The notes below the pieces were generated by a model. The model searched no databases and was not told the DNA's origin. It was given only the letters and a program-made list of their open reading frames with translations. The position numbers and the translations under genes were made by a program. Shown one piece after another: positions 34,530 through 45,350 of a stretch of DNA of 64,000 bases. This DNA comes from Delphinus delphis (taxonomy: Eukaryota > Chordata > Mammalia > Artiodactyla > Delphinidae). Numbering within the stretch: the stretch's first letter is position 1; each line of letters starts with the position of its first letter. The stretch covers positions 102,586,957 through 102,650,956 of the forward strand of contig NC_082689.1 of assembly GCF_949987515.2 (NCBI RefSeq), written 5' to 3'.

Positions 34530-37500
34530 GAGCCATTTTTTTTCTTTTAGATTCCATATATGTGTTAGCATACGGGATTTATTTTTCTCTTTCTGACTTA
34601 CTTCAGTCTGTATGACAGTCTCTAGGTCCATCCACCTCACTACAAATAATTCAATTTCATTTCTTTTTATGGCTGAGTAATGTTCCATTGTATATATGTG
34701 CCACATCCTTTTTATCCATTCATCTTTTGATGGACACTTAGGTTGCTTCCATGTCCTGGCTACTGTAAATAGAGCTGCAATGAACATTGTGGTACATGAC
34801 TCTTTTTGAATTATGGTTTTCTCAGGGTATATGCCCAGTAGTGGGATTGCCGGGTCATATGGTAGTTCTATTTTTAGTTTTTAAGGAACTTCTGTACTGT
34901 TCTCCATAGTGGCTGTATCAATTTACATTCCCACCAACAGTGCAAGAGGGTACCCTTTTCTCCACACACTCTCCAGCATTTATTGTTTGCAGATATTTTG
35001 ATGATGGCCATTCTGAATAGTGTGAGGTGATACCTCATTGTAGTTTTGGTTTGCATTTCTCTAATGATTAGTGATGTTGAGCATTCTTTGGTGTCTGATG
35101 GCAATCTGTATATCTTCTTGGAGAAATGTCTATTTAGGTCTTTGGCCCATTTTTGGATTGGGTTTTTTTTTTTTTTGATATGGAACTGCATGAGTTGCTT
35201 GTATACTTTGGAGATTAATCCTTTGTCAGTTGCTTCATTTGTAAATATTTTCTCTCATTCAAGGGTTGTCTTTTCATCTTATTTATGTTATCCTTTGCTG
35301 TGAAAAAGATTTCAAGTTTCATTAGGTCCCATTGGTTTACTTTTGTTTTTATTTCCATTTCTCTAGGAGGTGGGTCAAAAAAGATCTTGTTGTGATTTAT
35401 GTCATAGACTGTTCTGCCTATGTTTTCCTCTAAGACTTTTATAGTGTCTGGCCTTATATTAATGTTTTTAATCCATTTTGAGTTTATTTCTGTGTATGGT
35501 GTTAGGGAGTGTTCTAATTTCATTCTTTTACATGTAGCTGTCCAGTTTTCCCAGCAACCCATGTTAAAGAGGCTGTCTTATCTCCGTTGTATATTCTTGC
35601 CTCCTTTATCAAAAATAAGGTGACCATATGTGTGTGAGTTTATCTCTGGGCTTTCTATCCTGTTCCACTGATCTATATTCCTGTTTTGGTGCCAGTATCA
35701 TACTGTCTTGATTTCTGTAGCTTTGTAGTATAGTCTGAAGTCAGGGAGGCCGATTCCTCCAGCTCTGTTTTTCTATCTCAAGATTGCTTTGGCTATTCGC
35801 GGTATTTTGTTTCCAAAGAAATTGTAAAATTTTTTGTTCTCATTCTTTGAAAAATTCCATTGGTAATTTGATAGGGTTTGCATTGAATCTCTAGATTGCT
35901 TTGAGTAGTATATTCATTTCCACAGTATTGATTATTCCAATCCAAGAATAAGGTATAACTCTCCATCTGTTTGTATCAGCTTTACTTTCTTTCATCAGTG
36001 TCTTATAGTTTTCTGCATACAGGTCTTTTGTCTCCTTAGGTAGGTTTATTCCTAGGTATTTTGTTCTATTTGCTACAATGGTAAATGGTAATGTTTCTTT
36101 AATTTCTCTTTCAGATTTTTCATCATTAATGTAGAAGAATGCAAGAGATTTCTCTCCATTAATTTTGTATCCTGCAACTTTACCAAATTCATTGATTAGC
36201 TCTAGTAGTTTTCTGCTGGCATCTTTAGGATTCTCTATGTATAGTATCATGTCACCTGCAAACAGTGACAGGTTTACTTCTTTTTTTCCAATTTGGATTC
36301 CTTTTATTTCTTTTTCTTCTCTGATTGCCATAGCTAGGACTTTCAAAGCTATGTTGAGTAATACTGGTAAGAGTGGACAACTTTCTCTTGCTCCTGATCT
36401 TAGAGGAAATGGTTTCAGGTTTTCACCTTTGAGAATGATGTTGGCTGTGGGTCTGTCATATATGACCTTTATTATGTTGAGGTAAGTTCCCTCTATGCCT
36501 GCTTTCTGGAGGGTTTTTATCATAAATCATTGTTGAATTTTGTCAAAAGCTTTTTCTGCATCTATTGAGATGATCATGTGGTTTTTATCCTTCAATTTGT
36601 TAATATGGTGTATCACATTAATTGATTTGCGTATATTGAAGAATCCTTGCATTCCTGGAACAAACCCCACCTGATCATGGTGTATGATCCTTTTAATGTG
36701 CTGTTGGATTCTGTTTGCTAGTATTTTGTTGAGGATTTTTGCACCTATGTTCATCAGTGATATTGGCCTGTAGTATTCTTTCTTTGTGACATCTGTGTCT
36801 GGTTATGGGTGCATAACCATGGGCGATGGTGGCATTATAGAATGAGTTTGGGAGTATTCCTTCTTCTGGTATACTTTGGAAGAGTTTGAGAAGGATAGGT
36901 CTTAGCTCTTCTCTAAATGATTGATAGAATTTGCCTGTGAAGCCATCTGGTCCTGGGCTTTTTGTTTGTTTGTGGGAAGACTTTAAATCACAGTATCAAT
37001 TTCAGTGTTTGTGATTGCTCTGTTCATATTTTCTATTTCTTCCTGGTTCCATCTTGGAAAGTTGTGCTTTTCTAAGAATTTGTCCATTTCTTCCAGGTTG
37101 TCAATTTTATTGGCATATAGTTGCTTGTAGTAATCTCTCACGATCCTTTGTATTTCTGCAGTGTCAGTTGTTACTTCTCCTTTTTCATTTCTAATTCTGT
37201 TGATTTGAGTCTTCTGTCTTTTTTCTTGATGAGTCTGGCTAATGGTTTATCAATTGTGTTTATCTTCTCAGAGAACGAGCTTTTAGTTTTATTGATCTTT
37301 GCTATCATTTCCTTCATTTCTTTTTCATTTATTTCTGATCTGATCATTATGATTTCTTTCCTTCTGCTAACTTTGGGGTTTTTTTGTTTTCTTTCTCTAA
37401 TTGCTTTACATGTAGGGTTAAGTTGTTTATTTGAGATGTTTCTTCTTTCTTGAGGTAGGTTTGTATTGCTATATACTTCCCTCTTTGAACTGCTTTTGCT

Positions 37501-38339
37501 GCATCCCATAGGTTGTGGGTCATTGTGTTTTCATTGTCATTTGTTTCTAGGTGTATTTTGGTTTCTTCAGTGATGTCTTGGTTATTTCATAATGTATTCT
37601 TTAGCCTCCATGTGTTTCTATTTTTTACAGATTTTTTTCCTGTAATTGGTATCTAGTCTCATAGCATTGTGGTTGGAAAAGATACTTGATATGATTTCAA
37701 TTTTCTTAAATTTACCAAGGCTTGATATGATCTATCCAGCAGAATGTTCATGAGCACTGGAGAAGAAAGTGTATTCTGTTGTTTTTGGATGGAATGTCCT
37801 ATAAATATCAATCAAGTCCATCTTGTTTAATGTATCTTTAAAGCTTGTGTTTCTTTCTTTATTTTCACTTTGGATGATCGGTCCATTGGTGAAAGTGGGG
37901 TGTTAAAGTAGCTTACTATGATTGTGTTACCATCGATTTCCCCTTTTATGGCTGTTAGCATTCACCTTATGTATTGAGGTGCTCCTATATTGGGAGCATA
38001 AATATTTACCATTGTTATATCTTCTTCTTGGATTGATCCCTTGATCATTATGTAGTGTCCTTCTTTGTATCTTGCAATAGTCTTTATTTTAAAGTCTATT
38101 ATGTCGGATATGAGATTTGCCACTCCAGCTTTCTTTTGATTTCCATTTGCACAGAATATCTTTTTCCATCCCCTCACTTTCAGCCTGTATGTGTCCCTAG
38201 GTTTCAAGTGGGTCTCTTGTAGACAGCATATATACGGGTCTTGTTTCTGTATCCATTCAGCCAGTCTATGTCTTTTGGTGGGAGCATTTAATCCATTTAC
38301 ATTTAAGGTAATTATCGATATGTATGTTCCTATTACCAT
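34530..38339 (-). pseudogene. L1-A ORF2 pseudogene (endonuclease/reverse transcriptase)
   Basis: ORF2p supplies the APE-type endonuclease, reverse transcriptase and C-terminal Cys-rich domain for target-primed reverse transcription. The N terminus (38,339-37,962) still reads ISIITLNVNGLNAPTK and CCLQETH, the start of the endonuclease. Downstream the frame survives only in pieces: 37,509-37,171, 36,754-36,527, 36,523-35,891, 35,562-35,215, 35,191-34,874 and 34,787-34,527. In the RT piece the catalytic FADD box reads FAGD (36,262-36,251), losing an aspartate, and RQGCPLSP reads RESCPLLP. A 2-base loss near 34,550 also shifts the frame past the usual stop. Dead beyond doubt. Confidence 0.93.
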
Positions 38340-38397
38340 TTTCTTAATTGTTTTGGGTTTGTTATTGTAGGTCTTTTCCTTCTCTTGTGTTTCCTGC

Positions 38398-39270
38398 CTA
38401 GAGAAGTTCCTTTACCATTTGTTGTAAAGCTGCTTTGGTGGTGCTGAAATCTCTTAGTTTTTCTTGTCTGTAAAAGTTTTAATTTCTTTGTGGAATCTGA
38501 ATGCGATCCTTGCTGGATAGAGTAATCTTGGTTGTAGGTTTTTCCCTTTCATCACTTTAAATATGCCCTGCCACTCCCTTCTGGCTTTTAGAGTTTCTGC
38601 TGAAAGATCAGCTGTTAACCTTATGGGGATTCCCTTGTGTGTTATTTGTTATTTTTCCCTTGCTGTTTTCAATATTCTTTCTTTGTATTTAATTTTTGAT
38701 AGTTTGATTAATATGTGTCTTGATGTGTTTCTCCTTGGATTTATCCTGTGTGGGTCTCTGTGCACTTCCTGGACTTGATTGACTATTTCCTTTCACGTAT
38801 TAGGGAAGTTTTCAACTATAATCTCTTCAAATATTTTCTCAGTCCCTTCTTTTTCTCTTCTTCTGGGACCCATATGATTTGAATGTTGGTGTGTTTAATG
38901 TTGTTCCAGAAGTCTCTGAGAGTGTCCTCAGTTCTTTTCATTCTTTTGTCTTTATTCTGCTCTGCAGTAGTTATTTCCACTATTTTATCTTCCAGATCAC
39001 TTCTCTGTTCTTCTGCCTCAGTTATTATGCTATTGATTCCTTCTAGAGAATTTTTAATTTCATATATTGTATTTTTCCTCATTGTTTGTTTGCTTTTTAA
39101 TTCTTGTAGGTCCTTGTTGCTAATTTTTTGTATTTTCTCCATTTTATATCCGAGATTTTGGATCATCTTTACTATCATTATTCTGAATTATTTTTCAGGT
39201 ATACTGCTTATTCCCTCTTCATTTGTTTGGTCTGGTGGGTTTTTACCTTGCTGTTTCTCTGTCTTCTCAT
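38398..39270 (-). pseudogene. L1-A ORF1 pseudogene (RNA-binding chaperone)
   Basis: ORF1p is the trimeric RNA-binding partner of the L1 particle. One 120-codon piece (39,178-38,816) keeps the coiled-coil (ITEAEEQRSDLEDKIVEITT) and the start of the RRM (NIQIIWVPEEE, where the intact copy in L1-B has NIRIIGVPEEE). The C-terminal domain region (38,816-38,398) is present as DNA but interrupted by stops. The start codon position corresponds to about 39,270. Confidence 0.88.
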
Positions 39271-40991
39271 TTTACTTAACTTATTGTGTTTTGGGTCTCT
39301 TTTTCACAGGCTGCAGGTTCGTAGTTCCCATTGTTTTTGGTGTCTGCCCCAGTGGCTAAGGTTGGTTCAGTGTGTTGTGTAGGCTTCCTGGTGGAGGGGA
39401 CTAGTGCCTGTGTTCTGGTGAATGAGGCTGGATCGTGTCTTTCTGGTTGGCAGGACCACATCCGGTGGTGTGTTTTGGGGTGTCTGTGACCTTATTAGGA
39501 CACTAGCTACCCTCCCTGGTAATGGGTGGGGTTGTTTTCCTGTCTTGCTGGTTGTTTGGCATAGGGTGTACAGTACTATAGCTTGCTGGTCGTTGAGTGG
39601 AGCTGGGTTTTAGCATTGAGATGGAGATCTCTGGGAGAGCTTTTGCCATTTGATATTACATGGAGCCAGAAGGTCTCTGGTGGACCAATGTCCTAAACTT
39701 GGCTCTCCCACCTCAGAGACATAGGCCTGATACCCAACCAGAGCAACAAGATCCTGTCAGCAATCAGCTGCATACAGGAAACCCCAAGTCTACAGTTGCT
39801 CCAAAAGTCTACCTCCTCAATTTTGGGATGATTCATTGTCTGTTCAGATATTCCACAGATGCAGGGTACATCAAGTTGATTGTGGAGATTTTACCCACTG
39901 CTCCTGAGACTGCTGGGAGAAATTTCCCTTTCTCTTCTTTGTTTGCACAACTCCTGGTGTTCAGCTTCGGATTGGCCTTGCTTCTTCGTGTGGGTAGCCT
40001 GAGGGTGTCTGTTCTGTTCTCACCCAGACAGGATGTGGTTAAACTAGCAGCTGATTACGGGGCTGTGCCTCACTCAGGTCGGGGGGAGGGATGGGTACGG
40101 ATGCGGGGCTAGTCTGGGGTGGCAGAGGCCAGCGTGACGTTGAAACAGTCTGAGGCCTGCCGTGTGTTCTCCCGGGGAAGCTGAACGTGGATCATGGGAC
40201 CGTGGCACAGGCTCCAGGGAGGGGAAGTGTGGATAGTGATCTGTGCTTGCACACAGGTTTGTAAGTGCCTGCAGCAGCAGCCTTAGCATTTCATGCCCAT
40301 TCTGGTGTTTGCCCTGATAGCTGAGGCTCATTCCCATCTCTGGAGCTTGTTTAGATGGTGCTCTGAACCCCCTCTCTTTGAACACCCTGAAACAATGATG
40401 TCTTGCCTCTTAGGCAGGTCCAGGTTTTTTCCTGGACTCCCTCCTGGCTAACTGTGGTGCAGTAGCCCCCTTCAGGCTGTGTTCACACAGCCAACCCCAG
40501 TCCTCTCCCTGGGATCTGACCTCCAAAGTCAGAGCCTCAGCGCCCAACCCCCACCCACCCCAGTGGTTGAGCAGACAAGCCTCTCAGGCTGGTGAGTGCT
40601 GGACAGCACTGATCCTCTGTGCAGGAATCTCTCCGCTTTGCCCTCTGCACTGCTGCCCTCTCCTTCGTGGCTTCGAAGCTTCCACCCCCGCCACCACCCC
40701 ATCTCCACCATTGAAGGGGCTTCCTAGTGTGTGGAAACTTTTCCTCCTTCACAGCTCCCTCACACAGGTGCAGGTCCCATCCCTATTCTTTTGTCTCTGT
40801 TTTTCCTTTTTTCTTTTGCCCTACCCAGGTACCTGGGGAGTTTCTTGCCTTTTGGGAAGTCTGAGGTCTTCTGCCCACGTTCAGTAGGTGTTCTGTAGAT
40901 GTTGTTCCACATGTAGATGTATTTCTGATGTATTTGTGGGGAGGAAGGTGATCTCCACGTCTTACTCCTCCGCCATCTTGAAGGTCTCCCC
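39271..40991 (-). promoter_or_regulatory. L1-A 5' UTR (decayed internal promoter)
   Basis: About 1.7 kb upstream of ORF1 on the minus strand. It shares wording with the L1-B 5' UTR (TCCACAGATGCAGGGTACAT; GGCTTCCTAGTGTGTGGAAA) but many CpGs of L1-B are TG or CA here, as expected after long methylation. It lacks the GGAA-rich block of L1-B and has about one copy of the 38-bp unit (near 40,300-40,345). The CCGCCATCTTG at the 5' end fits the YY1 site known to set L1 start sites in primates. Confidence 0.75.
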
Positions 40992-41350
40992 TACATTTTA
41001 TTTATTTATTTTATTTTATTTTTTATTAATTTATTTATTTATTTTTGGCTGCATTGGGACTTTGTTGCTGTACACGGGCTTTCTCTAGTTGTGGCAAGTG
41101 GGGGCTACTCTTCTTTGCGGTGCTAGGGATTCTCATTGCAGTGGCTTCTCTTGTTGCAGAGCATGGGCTCTAGGCATGTGGGCTTCAGTAGTTGTGGCAC
41201 ACAGGCTCAGTAGTTGTGGCTCCCAGGCTCTAGAGTGCAGGCTCAGTATTTGTGGCGTGTGAGTTTAGTTGCAATGTGGACCAGGGCTCAAACCCATGTC
41301 CCCTGCATTGACAAGTTGATTCTTAACCACTGCACCACCAAGTAAATTCC
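40992..41350 (-). mobile_element. CHR-1-like SINE (long form) joined to L1-A
   Basis: Antisense: a (TTTA)n tail at 40,996-41,044, then TTTTTGGCTGCATTGGG, several AGTAGTTGTGGC units, and the head complement CACCACCAAGTAAATTCC ending at 41,350. The head is more diverged than in the 19.4-kb copy, and about 25 bases around the tRNA-body junction are missing near 41,270-41,290. The head sits exactly against the 17-bp duplication. Confidence 0.9.
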
Positions 41351-41367
41351 GGGAATATGATAGTTTT

Positions 41368-41826
41368 GAAACATGGCTTCATGGTTTATGTCTACCCTCC
41401 TTGAATCTGGGTGGCTTCAATCAATAGAATACAGCAGAAGTGTGCTCTGAGTAGATCATGCATGCCCACATAGCTTCTGCCACATCACATTTGGAGTTCT
41501 AAGCTACCATTTAAGATATCTAACTATCCAGAAACTAGACTACCTGTAGGTATATTGATCAATAGCTAAGCCATCTGGTCAGCTACCCTGTAAAAGGTGC
41601 CAGCATAGATGTGATGTCATCTTGGATCCACCAGATCCAGACCCAACTTAAGTATCAGGTTGACATCCCAACGGATGTCAATGGATGCCATGTAGAACAG
41701 AAAGATCACCCAGCTGAGCTCTGGTTGAATTCCTAACCTACAAAATGATGAGAAATAATAAAATACTTGTTGTTTGAACCTCTATGTTTTGGGTTAGTTT
41801 GTTATATAGCAATAGATAACTGAGAC
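41368..41826 (+). mobile_element. MLT1-like LTR (MaLR), split by the L1-A/SINE composite
   Basis: CTTCAATCAATAGAATACAG in the body and GGGTTAGTTTGTTATATAGC, AATAGATAACTGAGACA at the end are standard MLT1 wording. The left end of the LTR is cut by, or lies just left of, the composite insertion at 34,142. It sets a maximum age for that insertion. Confidence 0.75.
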
Positions 41827-42392
41827 AGGTATGACTGAATTCCTAGGTGTGGAAGAGAAACTTGAATGTCTTCTCTGAGACATTCCAAATCTAGAAAGGC
41901 CAGAGCCCATTAGGGAAAGCTTGGAGTCAGGGAATACCCAAGGGTCAGCACTTTGATCAGGTTTGATAAATGCAGTCACTGGTTTAACATCAAGCAAAAG
42001 TGTGACCAGAGCAAGAACAAGTTGGAAACAAGAACATCTCTGGGGTATTATATCTTACCTTGTATATGGATGTGCTGCCTGGTATATGGATGTGCTAGGC
42101 TGAGTCACAACAATCACCTTTGCTGTATGGACCTAAATCTTCTGATGCAGACATGAAAGAGTCAACCATACTCTCCTACCACAAAGTTCCTGGTGCCTCT
42201 GATAGAGATATAATCATGGGTTGGATGAAACATGAAGAAGATTCTGATGTCCTTATGCCTATGAGGAGAAAAGAAGTGACAGTAGGAGGAAATTCATGTC
42301 TAGAAGGGTCAGAGTAGTTATGATTGATCACTGATCAGTGCTCAACTGTTGTGTTTGGAAAGTGAAGATTATCACTCTGTCTTCCTATTAAG
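41827..42392. other. Unique stretch, nothing recognised
   Basis: No repeat or gene recognised. A short duplication, ATATGGATGTGCT at about 42,063-42,075 and 42,081-42,093, is local. Confidence 0.45.
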
Positions 42393-42402
42393 GCTCAGTT
42401 AG

Positions 42403-42626
42403 GGGGCTTCCCTGGTGGCGCAGTGATTGAGAGTCCGCCTGCCAATGTAGGGGAGATGGGTTCATGCCCTGGTCCAGGAGGATTCCGCATGCCACGGAGT
42501 GGCTGGGCCCATGAGCCATGGCCACTGAGCCTGCGCATCCGGAGCCTGTGCTCCACAATGGGAGAGGCCACAACAGTGAGAGGCCCGCGTACTGCAAAAA
42601 ATAAATAAATAAATAAAATTTAAAAA
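42403..42626 (+). mobile_element. CHR-type tRNA-derived SINE (short form)
   Basis: Sense element starting GGGGCTTCCCTGGTGGCGC, with B box GGTTCATGCCC and a tail of (AAAT)n. The target duplication GCTCAGTTAG is exact at 42,393-42,402 and 42,627-42,636. The body shows several CpG-to-TG/CA changes, suggesting moderate age. Confidence 0.95.
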
Positions 42627-42636
42627 GCTCAGTTAG

Positions 42637-43119
42637 CAGTGCTAATGGAAAGAGAACAAGATTGTAGCAAATTGGGAGATCATAAGATCCAAATTTCTTG
42701 ACTCATTTTCTAAGATTCTGCCCTCAGTGTACTCTGGGCCATTCAATGGTATTCTAATAATCCATTGGTTATCTCATTTTTGCCTCTGACTAGTCTCCTA
42801 GTTTCTCCATCTAGGTTTTTCCCTCTGTACATATTATACCCAAGAATGTATTCATCAGGAATGAACTCCTCCCTTGGCCAGCTCTAGGACCTTCCTATTA
42901 ATTGCACTCTCAGGCTGCTCTCCAAGTGAGCCAGACACAAATCATTTGATGCTAAACTTTGATGTGAATTAAAAGATGGGGGATGAGGGAGAAAATGTGC
43001 CATTCCCTCACAGTCCTCACAAGCTTATATTAAAATGGATGATACTTATGTGCAAACACTCTTATCTAATAAGTCATTAGAACTTGACAATGCCACCTCC
43101 TTTATATATTATTAATCCA
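42637..43119. other. Unique stretch, nothing recognised
   Basis: No repeat or gene recognised. Confidence 0.45.
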
Positions 43120-44010
43120 ATGCATTCTCTCAATCACTGCTCTAGCTCAGACACTCATCATATCTCTCTTATATAACACCTTCCTTCTTCCAATTTCTCC
43201 CCAACTGTTGCCTGAAGGGTTTTTCTAAGGTATAAATTAGGCTATCACTTCCCTGAATAAGACCCTTCTTACTGGGCACAGGATAAAGTCCAAATTCTAT
43301 AGTATTACCATATTAGTCATAGTCCAGTGAGGAAAAGAGCAATTATTCTAGGTTTTCAAATAGATGGAGCTTAATAGAGGGAATTGTTTTCACAGCTAAT
43401 GGAGGAGCTAAAAAACCAAACAGAGGATGATAAGGCAATGCAGACATTAACAAGGAGCAGGTAGGCGTAGAGGTGGGACTGAGATCTTTGAGAGGGTGTG
43501 CCAGCAGGAGCTTCAGCCACAGAGATAAGCGGCTGGTGCTAGAAAGGTCACTCAATGAAGAGCAAGAAACAAATCCCTGGCTTCTGTCCTGCTTCTACCC
43601 TCCAGTTTCTACCTGTGCCTTTCATTGTTTAAACTTCCCAGGTAGCCAATAAATGAAGGATTTTATACTGTAGTTTCCTGCAGAGCAAAGGTGGAAATGG
43701 AACTGAAAGCAAAGTGGGAAAATGACTAGCACAGTGACATATAAGACCTTTGTGGTCTAAACGTACTTATTCCATCCTCATGTTTCAGCATTCCCCAAAC
43801 TTCTCCTCTCCCCCAATCTGTACTGAACTACTCAGAGCTCCCTAAACGTATCATTCTCTTTCACTTGAGGTGAATGTTCCTTCCACTTATAATGTCCTCC
43901 CCTTGATAGGATTAGATAATTTACATTTATTTTTCAAAACCCACCTCACTATCTTCTATGTTAAAGTGTTCCTTACATATCTCCAAAATAGAGTTTATCA
44001 CTCCTTTATG
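43120..44010 (+). repeat. L2 LINE fragments
   Basis: Two patches with L2 3'-half wording: 43,190-43,300 (GGGCACAGGATAAAGTCCAA) and 43,790-44,010 (CCTTCCACTTATAATGTCCTCC, CAAAACCCACCTCACTATC). The sequence between them is not clearly L2. No coding capacity. Confidence 0.6.
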
Positions 44011-44743
44011 TGTTCTACCCTTGCATTCTGTTTCTATTGTGCATTATAACCTTCTTCTCTTTGCATTGAAGGTGAGGCAGATAACTTTTAGTTTTGCTTG
44101 CCCAACTTTTTCTCTCATAATAAGAAGCCCCCTGCTTTTCTTTCGGGAGCCTTCTGTTCTCGTTTACATGATGCTAGAGAGGCTTTCAGCCACATGGATC
44201 TATCTCCTTGTTCTTGAGATTGGCATATGACTCAGGTTGAATGATGGAGTACTTCGTCTATAGTGATTTCATTGAGACGTGTATGTGAGTAAATGACCTG
44301 TGGGAGTTCTTTCTAGAGACTGATATGGATATTAGAGGACAGAGTCACAATCTTTAACTGTCAGCACAATGCAAGCTAGAGCTTCTGGGGGTCATCTTTG
44401 TCACCTCTTGGTAAAAACCTGCCTGAGAATCAAACCAAAAGAAAGCAAAGCAGGACCAAGTGATAAAGAGATTCTTGACATTGTTTGGGCACCTGGATTT
44501 AAGTGTACCTGAATGAGATTAACCCCTAAACTTCTCAGGTACATGAGTCAGCAGATACCTCCCCCCTTTAATTTTTTTTTAATTAAAACACTTCTTATGT
44601 GTACGTAAAAGAAGATTTATTCTCTGTTATTGGAATTAAGAATTTGACATATAGCCATAAGATCTACATTACAGATTGTGTTCTTAGGTCTTCTTTGTTT
44701 ACAATATTTTTGTTTATTTATCTTGGACTATAAGAAATGTGTT
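44011..44743. other. Unique stretch, nothing recognised
   Basis: No gene. The right end may already belong to the old antisense LINE described at 44,978-45,350. Confidence 0.4.
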
Positions 44744-44759
44744 AAAATTGTCTTTTATT

Positions 44760-44961
44760 GGGTTCCCCTGGTGGCACAGTGGTTGAGAGTCCGCCTGCCG
44801 ATGCAGGGGATACGGGTTCGTGCCCCAGTCCGGGAAGATCCCACATGCCATGGAGTGACTGGGCCCGTGAGCCGTGGCCGCTGAGCCTGCACGTCCAGAG
44901 CCTGTGCTCCGCAACGGCAGAGGTCACAACAGTGAGAGGCCCACACACCACACAAATAAAA
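44760..44961 (+). mobile_element. CHR-type tRNA-derived SINE (short form)
   Basis: Sense element with A box TGGCACAGTGG (44,772-44,782) and B box GGGTTCGTGCCCC (44,814-44,826), ending in a short A-rich tail. The target duplication AAAATTGTCTTTTATT (16 bp) is exact at 44,744-44,759 and 44,962-44,977. One of the cleanest insertions in the window. Confidence 0.96.
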
Positions 44962-44977
44962 AAAATTGTCTTTTATT

Positions 44978-45350
44978 AATGCATTTCTGTCCATTTTTCC
45001 TTGTTTCTCCTGTAGTTTCTGTTTTATGCAAGTTGTTGCTGTTTTATTGGATACATAGATATAATTATATGTTTATTGTGAATTATAGCTTTTAGCATTA
45101 TAAAATGTACCTTTCCCAAAAAAATGCTTTTTGACTTTCACTGTGTATGTGTGCACACATGTGTTACACATGTGGTCTGTTCATTTGTTTTCTCACTTTC
45201 TTTTTGATATTTCTCTTGCTGAAAAGGCTCATTTTTTCCTCATTACCTTTCAGTGAATATCTTTATACAATACCTTTAATACCTCCTTTGTTAGATACTG
45301 TCTATTAGTTTCTTACTATAAACAATATTGAAATAAACCAATAAATAATA
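44978..45350 (-). mobile_element. Possible old L1/HAL1 endonuclease-region fragment, antisense
   Basis: TTATTGGATACATAGATATA, TAATTATATGTTTATTGTGA and GCATTATAAAATGTACCTTT follow the order of the antisense L1 endonuclease region (compare 53,760-53,850 in L1-B) at low identity. The SINE at 44,760 would sit inside it. Assignment by eye only. Confidence 0.4.

Larger units (their letters stand above)
34159..40991 (-). mobile_element. L1-A: full-length, multiply mutated LINE-1
   Basis: The element runs on the minus strand from a YY1-bearing 5' end (CCGCCATCTTG at 40,970-40,980) through 5' UTR, ORF1, ORF2 and 3' UTR to an AATAAA signal (complement at 34,193-34,198). The order and length match the younger L1-B throughout the coding part. 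Many stops and frameshifts break both frames. A G-rich sense-strand tract (antisense at about 34,289-34,330) lies in the 3' UTR. A possible inner 13-bp duplication with two mismatches, TACAATTTATTTT at 34,174-34,186 and TACATTTTATTTA at 40,992-41,004, would mark L1-A's own insertion into the SINE tail. Confidence 0.93.
34142..41367 (-). mobile_element. Composite L1-A plus CHR-1-like SINE between one 17-bp target duplication
   Basis: GGGAATATGATAGTTTT occurs at 34,142-34,158 and again, exactly, at 41,351-41,367. Everything between is a full-length antisense L1 (L1-A) joined to an antisense CHR-1-like SINE. The SINE head abuts the right duplication and the L1 3' end lies next to the left one. 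The right flank (41,368-41,826) is an MLT1 LTR, so the host site was already an old LTR. Either L1-A inserted into the A-rich tail of a resident SINE, or both arrived together by template switching. Confidence 0.88.

Noticed and set aside
44760..44961. tRNA gene (A and B boxes)
   Set aside because: The boxes belong to the tRNA-derived head of a SINE; there is no cloverleaf, and the copy has an A-rich tail and target duplication. The same holds for the other CHR copies.
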